Below are positions 25,217 through 34,090 of a stretch of DNA of 64,000 nucleotides, piece by piece. Location: positions 1-64,000 of the forward strand of contig BTRA01000001.1 in NCBI GenBank assembly GCA_036986155.1. Reading direction: 5' to 3'. This DNA is from JACZXQ01 sp036986155. GTDB taxonomy: Bacteria; Gemmatimonadota; Gemmatimonadetes; Longimicrobiales; Gaopeijiaceae. Position 1 is the stretch's first letter. Every line of letters starts with the position of its first letter. The notes below the pieces were generated by a model. That model saw nothing but the letters and a program-made list of their open reading frames with translations, made no database searches and had not been told where the DNA came from. The translations under genes were made by a program, and so were the position numbers.

Positions 25217-26631
25217 CAGCCGACCGACCCCTCCATCTCCAACTCGATGAGGCGGTTGAGCTCCACCGCATACTCCAGGGGAAGCTCCTTCGCGATCGGC
25301 TCGATGAAGCCACGTACGATGAGTGCCATGGCCTCCTCCTGGCTCATGCCCCTGCTCCTCAAGTAGAACAGCTGCTCGTCACCTACTTTCGAGACCGTAG
25401 CCTCGTGCCCGACGGTGGAGCGTTTTTCCTCGATCTCGATGTACGGGTAGGTGTCGGTGCGCGAGGTCTCGTTGATCAGCAACGCGTCACACTCGACGTT
25501 CGACTTGCTGTTCACCGCACCCTCGTGAACCTTGACCAGCCCGCGGTACGAAGAGCGCCCATGGCCCTTCGAGATCGACTTGGACACGATGGTAGAACTG
25601 GTGTTGGGCGCCGCGTGGATGATCTTCCCGCCCGTGTCTTGGTGTTGGCCGTCGCCGGCGTAGGCGATCGACATGATGGAGCCCTGTGCGCCCTCACCTA
25701 CGAGGTAGCAGGACGGGTACTTCATGGTGAGCTTCGAGCCCAGATTCCCGTCGAGCCACTCCATGGCTGCCCCCTGGTGCACCATCGCCCGCTGGGTGAC
25801 CAGGTTGTACATGTTGTTGGACCAGTTCTGGATGGTCGTATAGCGGAAGTGCCCGCCGGCGTTGACCACGATCTCGATGACACCCGAGTGGAACGACTCG
25901 GTGGTGTAAACGGGCGCCGTACATCCCTCGATGTAGTGGGCCCGGGCACCCTCCTCGATGATGATCAGGGTTCTCTCGAACTGCCCCATGCGCTCCTGGT
26001 TGATCCGGAAGTAAGCCTGGAGTGGCGTCGAAAGCTCCACGCCGCGTGGCACGTACACGAATGATCCACCGGACCATACCGCCGAGTTCAGTGCCGCGAA
26101 CTTGTTGTCCGCGGGCGGGATTATCGTAGCAAAATACTTTCTGAAGAGCTCGGGGTGGTTCTTGAGCCCGTCTTCGATGGAGTCGAAGATCACACCCTGG
26201 GATTCCCACTCCTCCTTGAGGGAGTGGTAGACCATCTCGGATTCGTACTGCGCGCCGACGCCCGCGAGGATGGTTCGCTCCGCCTCGGGAATCCCGAGAC
26301 GCTCGTAGGTTTCCTTGATGTTGTCGGGAACGTCGTCCCAGGACCGCTCCATCTTGTCCGTGGGACGGACGTAAAAGTAGATCTCGTCGAGCACGTTCTC
26401 GAGGCCGGTGAGGTCGCCTCCCCACCTGGGCATGGGTTTCCCCTCGTAGATCTTCAGCGCCTTGAGGCGGAACTCGAGCATCCACTCGGGCTCATCCTTG
26501 TGACGGGAGATCTCCCGAACCACGTCTTCGCGTAGGCCGGGGGGGGTGCGGAAGACGTGTTTTTCTTCGTCGACGAAGTCGTAGCGATATTCGTCGAGCC
26601 CAAGTCCCTCTACGAGTTCATTACTCGGCAT
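25216..26631 (-). CDS. sufB: SufB, Fe-S assembly scaffold subunit
   Basis: A 471-residue protein highly typical of SufB: RWGGDLTGLENVLDEIYFYVRP, PELFRKYFATIIPPADNKFAALNSAVWSGGSFVYVP, CTAPVYTTESFHSGVIEI with the conserved cysteine, and GKIIHAAPNTSSTIVSKSISKGHGRSSYRG. It is the cluster-holding subunit of the SufBC2D complex. ATG at 26631 follows sufC by 8 nt. Confidence 0.96.
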   Translation of the reverse strand: MPSNELVEGLGLDEYRYDFVDEEKHVFRTPPGLREDVVREISRHKDEPEWMLEFRLKALKIYEGKPMPRWGGDLTGLENVLDEIYFYVRPTDKMERSWDDVPDNIKETYERLGIPEAERTILAGVGAQYESEMVYHSLKEEWESQGVIFDSIEDGLKNHPELFRKYFATIIPPADNKFAALNSAVWSGGSFVYVPRGVELSTPLQAYFRINQERMGQFERTLIIIEEGARAHYIEGCTAPVYTTESFHSGVIEIVVNAGGHFRYTTIQNWSNNMYNLVTQRAMVHQGAAMEWLDGNLGSKLTMKYPSCYLVGEGAQGSIMSIAYAGDGQHQDTGGKIIHAAPNTSSTIVSKSISKGHGRSSYRGLVKVHEGAVNSKSNVECDALLINETSRTDTYPYIEIEEKRSTVGHEATVSKVGDEQLFYLRSRGMSQEEAMALIVRGFIEPIAKELPLEYAVELNRLIELEMEGSVG

Positions 26632-26639
26632 AGATTTTT

Positions 26640-27428
26640 CTACCCCTCCACTCCTGCGGTTTCCCACTCTTTCCAGTCCTTGTAGCCCGCTTCCTCCAAA
26701 TCGAGGGCGAGTTCAGGACCGCCGGTCCTTACGATCCGGCCCTCCACCATTACGTGCACTACGTCCGGAACAATGTGGTTGAGCAGCCGCTGGTAGTGCG
26801 TGATGAGAAGAATCGACATCTCCGGCGATTCCTCGCGGAGCTTGTTCACACCACTGGAAACGACCTTGAGGGCATCGATGTCGAGCCCGGAGTCGGTCTC
26901 ATCCATGATCGCCACGGTCGGGTGCAGAAGGGCCATCTGCAAGATCTCGTTACGCTTCTTCTCACCACCGCTGAAGCCGTCGTTCACGGGGCGCTCGGCG
27001 AATGAGGCATCCATCTCGAGGAGCTCCATCCGGTCGAGCAGGAGATCCTGATAGTCGAAGAGGTCAAGATCCTCACCCTCTTCAGTTCGAGCCTGGAGGG
27101 CGGTCCTCAAGAAGTTGGCGATCGAGACACCGGGAATCTCCACGGGATACTGGAAGGCGAGGAAGAGCCCAGCCAAGGACCGCTCGTCGGGCTCCAACTC
27201 CAACACGTCCTTGCCTGCGAGTTCCACCTTTCCGGCCGTCACCTCGTACCCGGGATGACCGGCGATTACCTTAGCCAACGTGCTCTTGCCGGATCCGTTG
27301 GGTCCCATGATGGCGTGGATCTCGCCTCGGCGAAGCTCGAGATCGACGCCCTTGAGAATCTCCTGGTCCTGGTCGGCCACCTTGGCGTGGAGGTCCGTAA
27401 CCTTCAGAATAACGGGTGTATCACTCAT
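26640..27428 (-). CDS. sufC: SufC, ABC-type ATPase of Fe-S assembly
   Basis: A 262-residue ATPase with Walker A GPNGSGKSTLAK, the signature FSGGEKKRNEI, Walker B AIMDETDSGLDIDALK, and an H-loop HYQRLL. These match SufC rather than transporter ATPases; the unusual glutamate-rich signature is a SufC trait. It drives conformational change of SufB-SufD. It is the first gene of the operon, and the region upstream carries a Fur-box-like palindrome. Confidence 0.97.
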   Translation of the reverse strand: MSDTPVILKVTDLHAKVADQDQEILKGVDLELRRGEIHAIMGPNGSGKSTLAKVIAGHPGYEVTAGKVELAGKDVLELEPDERSLAGLFLAFQYPVEIPGVSIANFLRTALQARTEEGEDLDLFDYQDLLLDRMELLEMDASFAERPVNDGFSGGEKKRNEILQMALLHPTVAIMDETDSGLDIDALKVVSSGVNKLREESPEMSILLITHYQRLLNHIVPDVVHVMVEGRIVRTGGPELALDLEEAGYKDWKEWETAGVEG

Positions 27429-27458
27429 CGTCCCAGTGCTTGCGAAAGGCCTCTATTA

Positions 27459-27469
27459 AGAATGATTCT
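27459..27469 (-). promoter_or_regulatory. Fur-box-like palindrome upstream of sufC
   Basis: AGAATGATTCT is a perfect 11-bp inverted repeat about 30 nt upstream of the sufC start, in an AT-rich stretch unusual for this window. It resembles half of the classical Fur operator core (AATNATT). Iron control of suf operons is known in other bacteria through Fur or Rrf2-type regulators, so iron or redox control is a reasonable inference. No regulator gene lies next to it. Confidence 0.45.
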
Positions 27470-27567
27470 CTTTTTCAGGGAAGCTAGACGGACCCTGAAG
27501 TACCGTCAAGAGCGAGGCGGGTTCCCCGGCGGCCGTGCACGTGGATTACTGACACTCGGGTCAAGAA

Positions 27568-28434
27568 ATGTCCACTGACGTGAGGCCCGCGGGTTCTCCC
27601 GCCCAGGGTGGGGGAGGCCGATGGCTGGTCCTTGGGGGAGGTGGCCTCAAGGGGCTCGGGCACATTGGCGTGTGGCGCGCGCTCACCGAGGCGCGGGTTC
27701 AGATCGATGGCGTGATCGGGACGAGCGTGGGTGGTCTGGTAGGGGCATGTTTGGCCGCCGACATGGACCTCGATGAGCTCGAGAGGCACGCGCGAGCCTG
27801 TAGCAAGCCGGACATTCTGCGAATCAACCGGAGGGTCAAGTGGTTCGGAGGCGTTCGCCAGCAGAGCGTGTTTCTGGGCGATCCGTTCCTCGGTTATATC
27901 CGAAGCCTGCTACCGATTTCGGAGTGGAGCGATCTCGTGCGCCCGTTCCAGGTGAACGCTGTGGCGTTGGGAACGGGTCGAACCCATTGGTTCGGGCCGG
28001 GAGCGCGGACGGACGTCACGCCCGCCGAGGCGATATACGCGTCCTGCGCCTTGCCGGGGATTTATCCTCCAGCGAAGCTCGGTGAGGACTACTTCGTGGA
28101 TGGTGGTACCGAGTATCCACTGGCGCTGGGGCGGGCCGCCGAGCTGGGGGCGAGCAGCATCATCGCCGTGGACACTGGGGCAGGTGCGGAGCGAGATCCG
28201 CAGTCCGTCGTCGATAGGGGACTGATCGCGGTGCACGAGCGGGTCTACGGCATCATGATGAACCATAACCGGCATGAGATGTTGGACGCTTGGACGGATC
28301 CTCCGCTGCTGCTCGTGCGGCCGGCGGTGGAGGAACACGACACCTTCGACTTCACGCAGATCGGCTTCTACCTCGACGAGGGATATCGAGCGACACGCGA
28401 TGCGTTGGAGCGGAGTAAGGACGTATTTCGGTGA
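27568..28434 (+). CDS. Patatin-like phospholipase
   Basis: A 288-residue lipid acyl hydrolase of the RssA/patatin type. The oxyanion segment LGGGGLKGLGHIGV, the nucleophile motif GVIGTSVGGLVGA and the acid motif DYFVDGGTEYP are complete, giving the Ser-Asp dyad. The family releases fatty acids from phospholipids. No signal peptide, so it acts in the cytoplasm or at its membrane face. GTG of the next gene overlaps this stop, and the divergent suf operon shares the promoter region. Confidence 0.92.
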   Translation: MSTDVRPAGSPAQGGGGRWLVLGGGGLKGLGHIGVWRALTEARVQIDGVIGTSVGGLVGACLAADMDLDELERHARACSKPDILRINRRVKWFGGVRQQSVFLGDPFLGYIRSLLPISEWSDLVRPFQVNAVALGTGRTHWFGPGARTDVTPAEAIYASCALPGIYPPAKLGEDYFVDGGTEYPLALGRAAELGASSIIAVDTGAGAERDPQSVVDRGLIAVHERVYGIMMNHNRHEMLDAWTDPPLLLVRPAVEEHDTFDFTQIGFYLDEGYRATRDALERSKDVFR

Positions 28435-28814
28435 CACGACGTGCTTTCCGCGTCGCGGCTACGGCGCTGCTGGTTGCAGCGGTCGGTTGCGGCGGTGATG
28501 TCGGGCCCGAATTGCGGCCGGGCCTTCTCACGGCATCGCTCGTGTCCCCGAACGGCTCCGAGGGTGCCGTGCTGATCAGCCTCGTCGGCGTCGGCGTGGG
28601 TTTCGCGGAGTCGGTGGAGGGCCGTGTGTTCACGTTTTCTCGCGGTGACACGACCCGCATCCTGCTTGTGCTGGACAAACCGGGCGAGCTGGCCTTCAGG
28701 ATCTCGGTTCCCGACGTGGCTACCCCTCCGGTGGCGACGGTCGTGCAGGTTGCCGACGGCACGAATGCACTCCGAGCCGACCTCTCGGCCTATCGGGTTA
28801 GGTTCTCGCAATGA
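28431..28814 (+). CDS. Small lipoprotein of unknown function
   Basis: A 127-residue lipoprotein with lipobox AAVGC near residue 20. The mature part is beta-rich, with a VLISLVGVGVGF segment and a VVQVADGTNAL motif that look like a small immunoglobulin-like or Cadherin-like strand set. No named family recognised. It overlaps the patatin gene (GTGA) and the M6 protease gene (ATGA), so the three are translationally linked; a role in export or folding of the protease is possible. Confidence 0.65.
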   Translation: MTRRAFRVAATALLVAAVGCGGDVGPELRPGLLTASLVSPNGSEGAVLISLVGVGVGFAESVEGRVFTFSRGDTTRILLVLDKPGELAFRISVPDVATPPVATVVQVADGTNALRADLSAYRVRFSQ

Positions 28815-30700
28815 GGCGCCTGGTGCTTTCCGTGGCCTCGCTGCTTGTAGCCGTCTTGCCGTTCTCGGGCGCGGCCCAGGACATGGAGGCGGTGGCGGCC
28901 ATGCGTGGTATTCCCATGCCGGCGGGATACCGTGAGCTAGTGAGCGAGCACCCGGACTTCTTCGAATTCCCAAACGTCTGGAGAGGTCGTAGCGTCGCCA
29001 AGGTGGGTGGGGCCGCCGCCGACCCGGTCAGCGGGGTTTTCCCGATCATCGTGATCCCGGCGCTGTTCTCGGATTCGGGGACACCGGTGTTCACCGCTGA
29101 AGACATTCAGCGCAGCCTGTTCGACGGACCTGCGCCTTCCGGAACCATCACCGATTTCTATCGCGATGCCTCCGGGGGGTTGTTGGCGGTAAGCGGGGTT
29201 ACCGCCCCTTGGGTCCGTACGAGCATCACCATGGCGGACGTGGTTGGGACTTCCGCCGGCATCGGTCCGGATTCCCGCGTGGGAGAGTATCTGGCCGAGG
29301 CCCTCTCTCTCGCCGACCCGGGCATCGATTTCGGACAGTTCGACAATGACGGGCCCGATGGGATCCCCAACTCGGGCGATGACGATGGCGTAGTGGATGC
29401 GGTCACGTTCGAATTCAACGAGGTGGCTGGATCCTGCGGCGGACCGGCGATTTGGCCTCACCGGGCGGGTCTGGAACTTTGGCTCGGGGCACCCTACACG
29501 ACGGGTGAACTCCAACCCGACGGGACACCCGTGGTGGTGGACGGCTACATCATTCAGGGCACGACCGACTGTAGCGGCACAGTGCTTCAGACCGCGAACG
29601 TCATCTCACACGAGTTCGGGCACGTGCTGGGCCTACCGGATATCTATCATCCCATCGACGGAATCGAGCCACAGAACCGCCGATGGGTGCTCGGTTGTTG
29701 GGCACTGATGGCCGCGGGTGCTTGGGGCTGCGACGACTCACCTGGGAGTGCCGGCACTTTCGGCCCGACTCATTTCAGCCCCTGGTCCAAGGACCGCCTG
29801 GGATGGATCGACTGGATCGACGTCGCGGATGCGCTCGACCAGGAGTACATCCTCGGCCCGGCTCAAACTTCGCGGAATGCCCTCCGCATCCCGATGGACG
29901 ACCTCGGCCGGGAGTTCCTCGTGGTCGAATTCCGTCCGCGAGTGGGGTTCGACGGGTTCCTGCCCGTGTCCGGCGTGTTGGTCTATCACTGGGACCTCGG
30001 CGGTGATTTGCGGCCCGACAGGGGCTCTGGGGTGCCGTATGCGTTTTCGCTCGAAGAGGCCGATGGTCGAAGCGATCTGCTTATCACCAGGACCCGGGGT
30101 GGGAATCGTGGCGAGGCCTCCGATGCCTGGGGTGTCGATGGCAGGGTGGGCCCGATCAACAGCCTGAGCGTTCCCTCCACACGCCGAGACGCCGGTAACC
30201 AGGCGAGCACGGTCACGATTCATTCGATCACGCTCGAGGGAGAGAACGCGAGAGTACGCGTGACAACGGTGGCCACACCCACGTTGCTGGGCCTCGGTGA
30301 GTTGCCGACTCCAATACTGGCTCAGGCCTATGAGGGTCGCGTCCGGATGGCAGGTGGTGCCCTACCTTACACGGCTGTGCTCCCCACGGGGATGCCCACC
30401 AAGGGTCTCGGCGTCGCCGTCGACGGCGAGCAGTTGGTGATCGGTGGTGTGCCCGCCGAGACCGGGCCGGTTCAACTCTTGGTGAGGCTCACGGACGGTC
30501 TTGGAAGCGAGGCCGAGGTTGTGCTCGACCTGGTCATCGGGCCGTTCGTGGTAAGCGACGATCGCCTGGTCCAGCCGTTCATTCTCAGTGACGAGGCTCC
30601 CCTCACCGAGGCTGAACGGAACCATCTGGACGCCGTGGGAAACAGCAACGGGATCTTCGACATTGGAGACGCGCGTGCCCAGTTGATCCGAGGGGGATAG
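28811..30700 (+). CDS. M6 family secreted metalloprotease with C-terminal dockerin-like tail
   Basis: A 629-residue exported protease. The signal peptide ends near GAAQ. The catalytic zinc site is VISHEFGHVLGLPDIYH, the HExxHxxGxxD motif of M6 (immune inhibitor A-like) peptidases, in a catalytic region of about 300 residues. A beta-sandwich segment follows, then an Ig-like region (LPTPILAQAYEGRVR). The last 20 residues hold one calcium-loop repeat, GNSNGIFDIGDARAQL, resembling half of a dockerin. It should degrade extracellular protein. Start overlaps the lipoprotein gene as ATGA. Confidence 0.87.
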   Translation: MRRLVLSVASLLVAVLPFSGAAQDMEAVAAMRGIPMPAGYRELVSEHPDFFEFPNVWRGRSVAKVGGAAADPVSGVFPIIVIPALFSDSGTPVFTAEDIQRSLFDGPAPSGTITDFYRDASGGLLAVSGVTAPWVRTSITMADVVGTSAGIGPDSRVGEYLAEALSLADPGIDFGQFDNDGPDGIPNSGDDDGVVDAVTFEFNEVAGSCGGPAIWPHRAGLELWLGAPYTTGELQPDGTPVVVDGYIIQGTTDCSGTVLQTANVISHEFGHVLGLPDIYHPIDGIEPQNRRWVLGCWALMAAGAWGCDDSPGSAGTFGPTHFSPWSKDRLGWIDWIDVADALDQEYILGPAQTSRNALRIPMDDLGREFLVVEFRPRVGFDGFLPVSGVLVYHWDLGGDLRPDRGSGVPYAFSLEEADGRSDLLITRTRGGNRGEASDAWGVDGRVGPINSLSVPSTRRDAGNQASTVTIHSITLEGENARVRVTTVATPTLLGLGELPTPILAQAYEGRVRMAGGALPYTAVLPTGMPTKGLGVAVDGEQLVIGGVPAETGPVQLLVRLTDGLGSEAEVVLDLVIGPFVVSDDRLVQPFILSDEAPLTEAERNHLDAVGNSNGIFDIGDARAQLIRGG

Positions 30701-30704
30701 GCTC

Positions 30705-31466
30705 TTACCTGCCTTTCAGGAAGGCGTCGAGCACGCAGGTGAGCCCACCCTTCTTGATGACCTCCGTGGGCGCCAGCCCCACCCTGCTTCTCAGGGCCCG
30801 CCGGAGGGCCGAGTCGCTGGAGTATCCCAGGCGGTAGGCCACGTCCTCGACCGTTGCCCTCGGTTCTGGTAGTAAGCGAGCCGCCTGAAACAGCCGGCCC
30901 CATAGCAGGACTTCTCTGGCGGTCGAGAGTCCCGAGCTGGGGAGGGCGCGCGCGAGTCGCCACTGGCTGAGCCCCATAGCGCGAGCGAGGTCCTCGACGT
31001 GTGGTTGCGAGAGCGCGTGTTCGGCCGCCCACAGCAACGCCTCCAACTCCACGCGGGTGAGCGTGTCCGCAAGCCGTGACTCGATGTGCGTGGCCACCGC
31101 CGCGGAGAGGGCCCGAGCGGTGGCCTGCTGAATCTGCCAGGGACCGTCCTCGAAGTCCGCCATGATGATGGCGTCCACCCGCTGCTGGCCGAGCCGAAAG
31201 AGCTCGAGTTCCCGCCTCGCGAAGTCCGAGTAGATCAGGATCGCGACGCCTTGCCTGATCCCGGAGAGCTCGTGGAGGTCGTCATTCGAGACGAAGTTGG
31301 AAGGGCTGTAGGCGTCGATGATGCAACCCTGAACAGGACGATCGTTCACCGCTGCAAGGAGTTCCGCCCAGCTCGAACAAGCGAGCAACTCATGCTGGGA
31401 TCGAAGCGCCTCTCGAACCCGCGCGAGCCCGCGGGCGTCGGGCTGAAGAAGCGCTAGAAGTGCCAA
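30705..31466 (-). CDS. AraC-family transcriptional regulator
   Basis: A 253-residue regulator. Two helix-turn-helix units are visible at the C-terminus: HVEDLARAMGLSQWRLARAL and TVEDVAYRLGYSSDSALRRAL, the second followed by the GLAPTEV segment typical of AraC proteins. The first 130 residues look like a degenerate response-regulator receiver fold (CIIDAYSPSNF, ILIYSDF) without the phosphorylatable aspartate triad, so it may sense something else. It lies directly after the convergent M6 protease gene. Confidence 0.8.
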   Translation of the reverse strand: MALLALLQPDARGLARVREALRSQHELLACSSWAELLAAVNDRPVQGCIIDAYSPSNFVSNDDLHELSGIRQGVAILIYSDFARRELELFRLGQQRVDAIIMADFEDGPWQIQQATARALSAAVATHIESRLADTLTRVELEALLWAAEHALSQPHVEDLARAMGLSQWRLARALPSSGLSTAREVLLWGRLFQAARLLPEPRATVEDVAYRLGYSSDSALRRALRSRVGLAPTEVIKKGGLTCVLDAFLKGR

Positions 31467-31476
31467 TGGAAGCTAG

Positions 31477-31815
31477 TTAGGGGGTCTCGTCACCCTCGGA
31501 GGGAACGGTGGTGACGGCGGTGCCGTAGCACAGCATTTCCGCCGCTCCCTGCATGACCATGGATGTCTGGAACCGAACGGCGACAACGGCGTCTCCCCCA
31601 AGTGTCTCGGCTTCCTCAAGCATGCGGTCGATCGCCTGCTCCCTCGCCTCGGCCAACATCTTCGTGTACTCGTGGATCTCGCCGCCGGCGATGTTTCGCA
31701 AGACCGCCATGATGTCCCGGCCGATGTGGCGCGCGCGGATGGAACTGCCACGCACGAGGCCCAACGTCTGCGTGAGTCGTCTTCCCGGAATCTCTGGTGT
31801 CGTTACGACGATCAT
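31477..31815 (-). CDS. YbjQ/DUF74 family protein
   Basis: A 112-residue protein with the YbjQ pattern: GRRLTQTLGLVRGSSIRARHIGRDIMAVLRNIAGGEIHEYTKML, then ALGGDAVVAVRF as LGGDAVVAVRFQTS. The family forms pentameric shells and is annotated as putative heavy-metal binding; function is unsettled. It overlaps the anti-sigma gene by 4 nt (ATGA), so it belongs to the ECF operon. Confidence 0.92.
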   Translation of the reverse strand: MIVVTTPEIPGRRLTQTLGLVRGSSIRARHIGRDIMAVLRNIAGGEIHEYTKMLAEAREQAIDRMLEEAETLGGDAVVAVRFQTSMVMQGAAEMLCYGTAVTTVPSEGDETP

Positions 31816-32234
31816 GTTTGTACGTCTCGGTATGGATCAGTCAGCCAATTGCGATAGCGCTCATAAATCACGCTACCCAGGAGCATCACTACACCGATGA
31901 CGATCGCCGCGCTAGCAAGCTTTTCCAAGAGGTTTGCGGCGGAGATTACGTATAGGTAGATCCCGTAAAGGGTTAAGACAAAGGACCCCGACACGATCAG
32001 TACCCAACCGACCGGTCGCGTCAAGCGACGACTGACCCGCCCCCACACGGACTGGCTCTCAGACTCGACGAACGATAATGCGCGGAGATCTTCCTTCATC
32101 TTTCCGAAGACCGCCAGGTCCCGTTGAAGCTCGGTCGAGGCTGAGATCAGCCCATCGACGCGGGCACGGTCATCCGGCGACAACTCACCGTCGAGGTACC
32201 GCATCAGGTCCTCGCGACTGACTCCTGATGTCAC
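31812..32234 (-). CDS. Putative membrane anti-sigma factor
   Basis: A 140-residue protein. The N-terminal 45 residues (REDLMRYLDGELSPDDRARVDGLI) match the anti-sigma domain without the zinc histidine/cysteine pair of classical ZAS proteins. Two hydrophobic helices follow (VGWVLIVSGSFVLTLYGIYLYVI and LEKLASAAIVIGVVMLLGSVIY). GTG at 32234 has GAGGAA upstream. It directly follows the ECF sigma gene on the same strand, the normal arrangement for a sigma/anti-sigma pair. Confidence 0.72.
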   Translation of the reverse strand: MTSGVSREDLMRYLDGELSPDDRARVDGLISASTELQRDLAVFGKMKEDLRALSFVESESQSVWGRVSRRLTRPVGWVLIVSGSFVLTLYGIYLYVISAANLLEKLASAAIVIGVVMLLGSVIYERYRNWLTDPYRDVQT

Positions 32235-32244
32235 GGCCGATTCC

Positions 32245-32820
32245 TCATCCTTCTGCGTGTAACAGGGCGCCCATCTCTTCGAGCGCCCCCCTGAGAGCAT
32301 TGCGAGCGTGGTACAGTCGGCTTGCGACCGTGCCCTCGGGAAGGTCCAGAATTCTTGCGATTTCCGCGTAGCGAAACCCCTGCAACTCCTTGAGAACCAA
32401 TACCTCTCTGTGCTCTTCGCCGATCCGCGCCAGGCCATCCCGCAACATCTCGGAGGCCGCCCGCCGCTGATGCGCTCGCTCGGGCCCGTCCTCGAAATCC
32501 GCGGGACGGAACTCGAGTCGCTCGTCGCGTACCTCCAGCTTCCCTTTGGCCTGCCGGCTCCGGATCATGTCCCTGCACTGGTTTCTCAGAATCTGAAAGA
32601 ACCACGGACCGAACGGCCGCTTCACATCGAACTTGCCGAGGGACGAGTAGGCTTTCACGAAGGCCTCCTGCAACGCGTCTTCGGCATCATCCGTATTCCC
32701 CAGCATCCCGATGGCCAGTCGCAACCCCGAGGCCTCATAGGCACGCACGAGGGGCTCATAGAACTGGGCCCCTCCGGACCTGCACTTGAGTATGAGCTCG
32801 CGCTCGACCTCCGGTTGCAC
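32245..32820 (-). CDS. ECF-type RNA polymerase sigma factor
   Basis: A 191-residue sigma-70 family factor of the ECF group. Region 2 contains GNTDDAEDALQEAFVKAYSSL and the -10 recognition helix GPWFFQILRNQCRDMIR. Region 4 is HREVLVLKELQGFRYAEIARILDLPEGTVASRLYHARNAL. A GTG start at 32820 follows a GGAGTGGAG site. With the next gene as its anti-sigma factor, it probably directs a stress or envelope regulon; the target promoters cannot be read from this window. Confidence 0.93.
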   Translation of the reverse strand: MQPEVERELILKCRSGGAQFYEPLVRAYEASGLRLAIGMLGNTDDAEDALQEAFVKAYSSLGKFDVKRPFGPWFFQILRNQCRDMIRSRQAKGKLEVRDERLEFRPADFEDGPERAHQRRAASEMLRDGLARIGEEHREVLVLKELQGFRYAEIARILDLPEGTVASRLYHARNALRGALEEMGALLHAEG

Positions 32821-32871
32821 CGTCGTTCTCCACTCCTTGAAACTAGACTACGTAGTCCAGCCCCAATTTCT

Positions 32872-34074
32872 TCATGACGTGCCGGGCGAAGCAAGCACCT
32901 CTGCAAGGGCCGAGACCAGCATATCGATCTCCTCGTCCGTGTTGTAGTAGTGGGGCGAGATGCGCAGCGCCCCCTCCACCCCCTTGGCGTCGAAGTCCAG
33001 CACCGCGTACATGCGTGTCGAAATCGACGTGTTGATTCCACCCTCGCCGAGTCGGGCGCTCAAATCGGCCGGAGTCCATCCTTCCACAGAGACCGTCGCG
33101 ATGGCACAGAGGTCCCGTCCGCGATCCTGGACCGTCACGCGGGGCAACTCGGATAGCTCCGCGCGGGCACGCTGTGCCAACGCTCTTGCGCGATCCCGGG
33201 CGCTCTCTAGTCCGACGGCCTGCGCGTACCTTGCTGCCTCGCCCAATCCCAAGACCAGCGCGTAGGCGAACTCCCAGTTCTCGAATCGGCGCGCATCGGG
33301 CGAGGGTTGGTAGAGGTCGTCGGCGATCCAGTCTGCACCTTGCATATCGATGAAGAGGGGCTCGAGCCCGGCATCCAACGCTCGGTCGGACACGTAGAGG
33401 AAACCGATGCCGCGTGGCCCCCTTAGGAACTTGCGCGCCGTAGCCGACAGGAAATCGCACTGCAACTCGTCGACGTCGATCGGCATCTGGCCCACGGATT
33501 GGCAGGCGTCGAGCAGGTAGGGAACGTTCTTGGCCCGACAGAGGTGGCCGACGGCCGCCGCCTGCTGAACCAGGCCCGAGTTGGTCGGCACATGCGTGAG
33601 CGCGACAAGCGCCGGTCTCCGCCGGTGGATCAACTCCTCCATGTGGACGAGGTCGACCCCGCCGTCGGGGTGATCGTTGGCCCGCACCACCTCGATCCCC
33701 AGGCGCGCCGCCATGGACAGGTACTGGATTTGACTGGAGGCGTAGTCGTTCCGCGTGGTCACCAGCACGTCCCCCGGCTTCCAGGGGATCGACGAAAGGG
33801 CTTGGATGAACCCGGCCGTCGCGTTCTCCACCACCGCGATGTTTCGGGCTGGAGCCCCGATCAGATCTCCGATGGATCTGTAAACCTGGCTGATCTCGGC
33901 AGCACGCTGGTCAGCCGCCTCGTAGCCACCCACACGGCTCTCGAGCTCCAGATGATCCCGCGTCGCGGCGATCACCGACTTCGGCATCAGTCCGGCGCCC
34001 GCGTTGTTCAAGTGGATGCAGTGTTCGCATCCGGGCGTGTCGCCGCGAAGGGCGCTCAGGTCCATGCGACGCAT
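32872..34074 (-). CDS. Class V aminotransferase
   Basis: A 400-residue PLP enzyme. HLNNAGAGLMPKSV is the typical N-terminal motif, ENATAGF the phosphate site, DACQSVGQMPIDV the PLP-binding aspartate region, and the Schiff-base lysine is in ATARKFLRGPRGIGFLYVS. This combination fits isopenicillin-N-epimerase-like or cysteine-desulfurase-like class V enzymes; the lack of a conserved catalytic cysteine loop argues against a desulfurase. Start ATG at 34074 is a choice between three near starts (34083, 34074, 34065). The amidohydrolase gene overlaps nothing and ends 17 nt upstream. Confidence 0.85.
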   Translation of the reverse strand: MRRMDLSALRGDTPGCEHCIHLNNAGAGLMPKSVIAATRDHLELESRVGGYEAADQRAAEISQVYRSIGDLIGAPARNIAVVENATAGFIQALSSIPWKPGDVLVTTRNDYASSQIQYLSMAARLGIEVVRANDHPDGGVDLVHMEELIHRRRPALVALTHVPTNSGLVQQAAAVGHLCRAKNVPYLLDACQSVGQMPIDVDELQCDFLSATARKFLRGPRGIGFLYVSDRALDAGLEPLFIDMQGADWIADDLYQPSPDARRFENWEFAYALVLGLGEAARYAQAVGLESARDRARALAQRARAELSELPRVTVQDRGRDLCAIATVSVEGWTPADLSARLGEGGINTSISTRMYAVLDFDAKGVEGALRISPHYYNTDEEIDMLVSALAEVLASPGTS

Positions 34075-34090
34075 CGATGGCACGAACCCG

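Noticed and set aside
22844..25366. Plus-strand frames of 234 and 310 aa
   Set aside because: Antisense to sufS, Rieske and sufD; arginine/valine-rich shadows.
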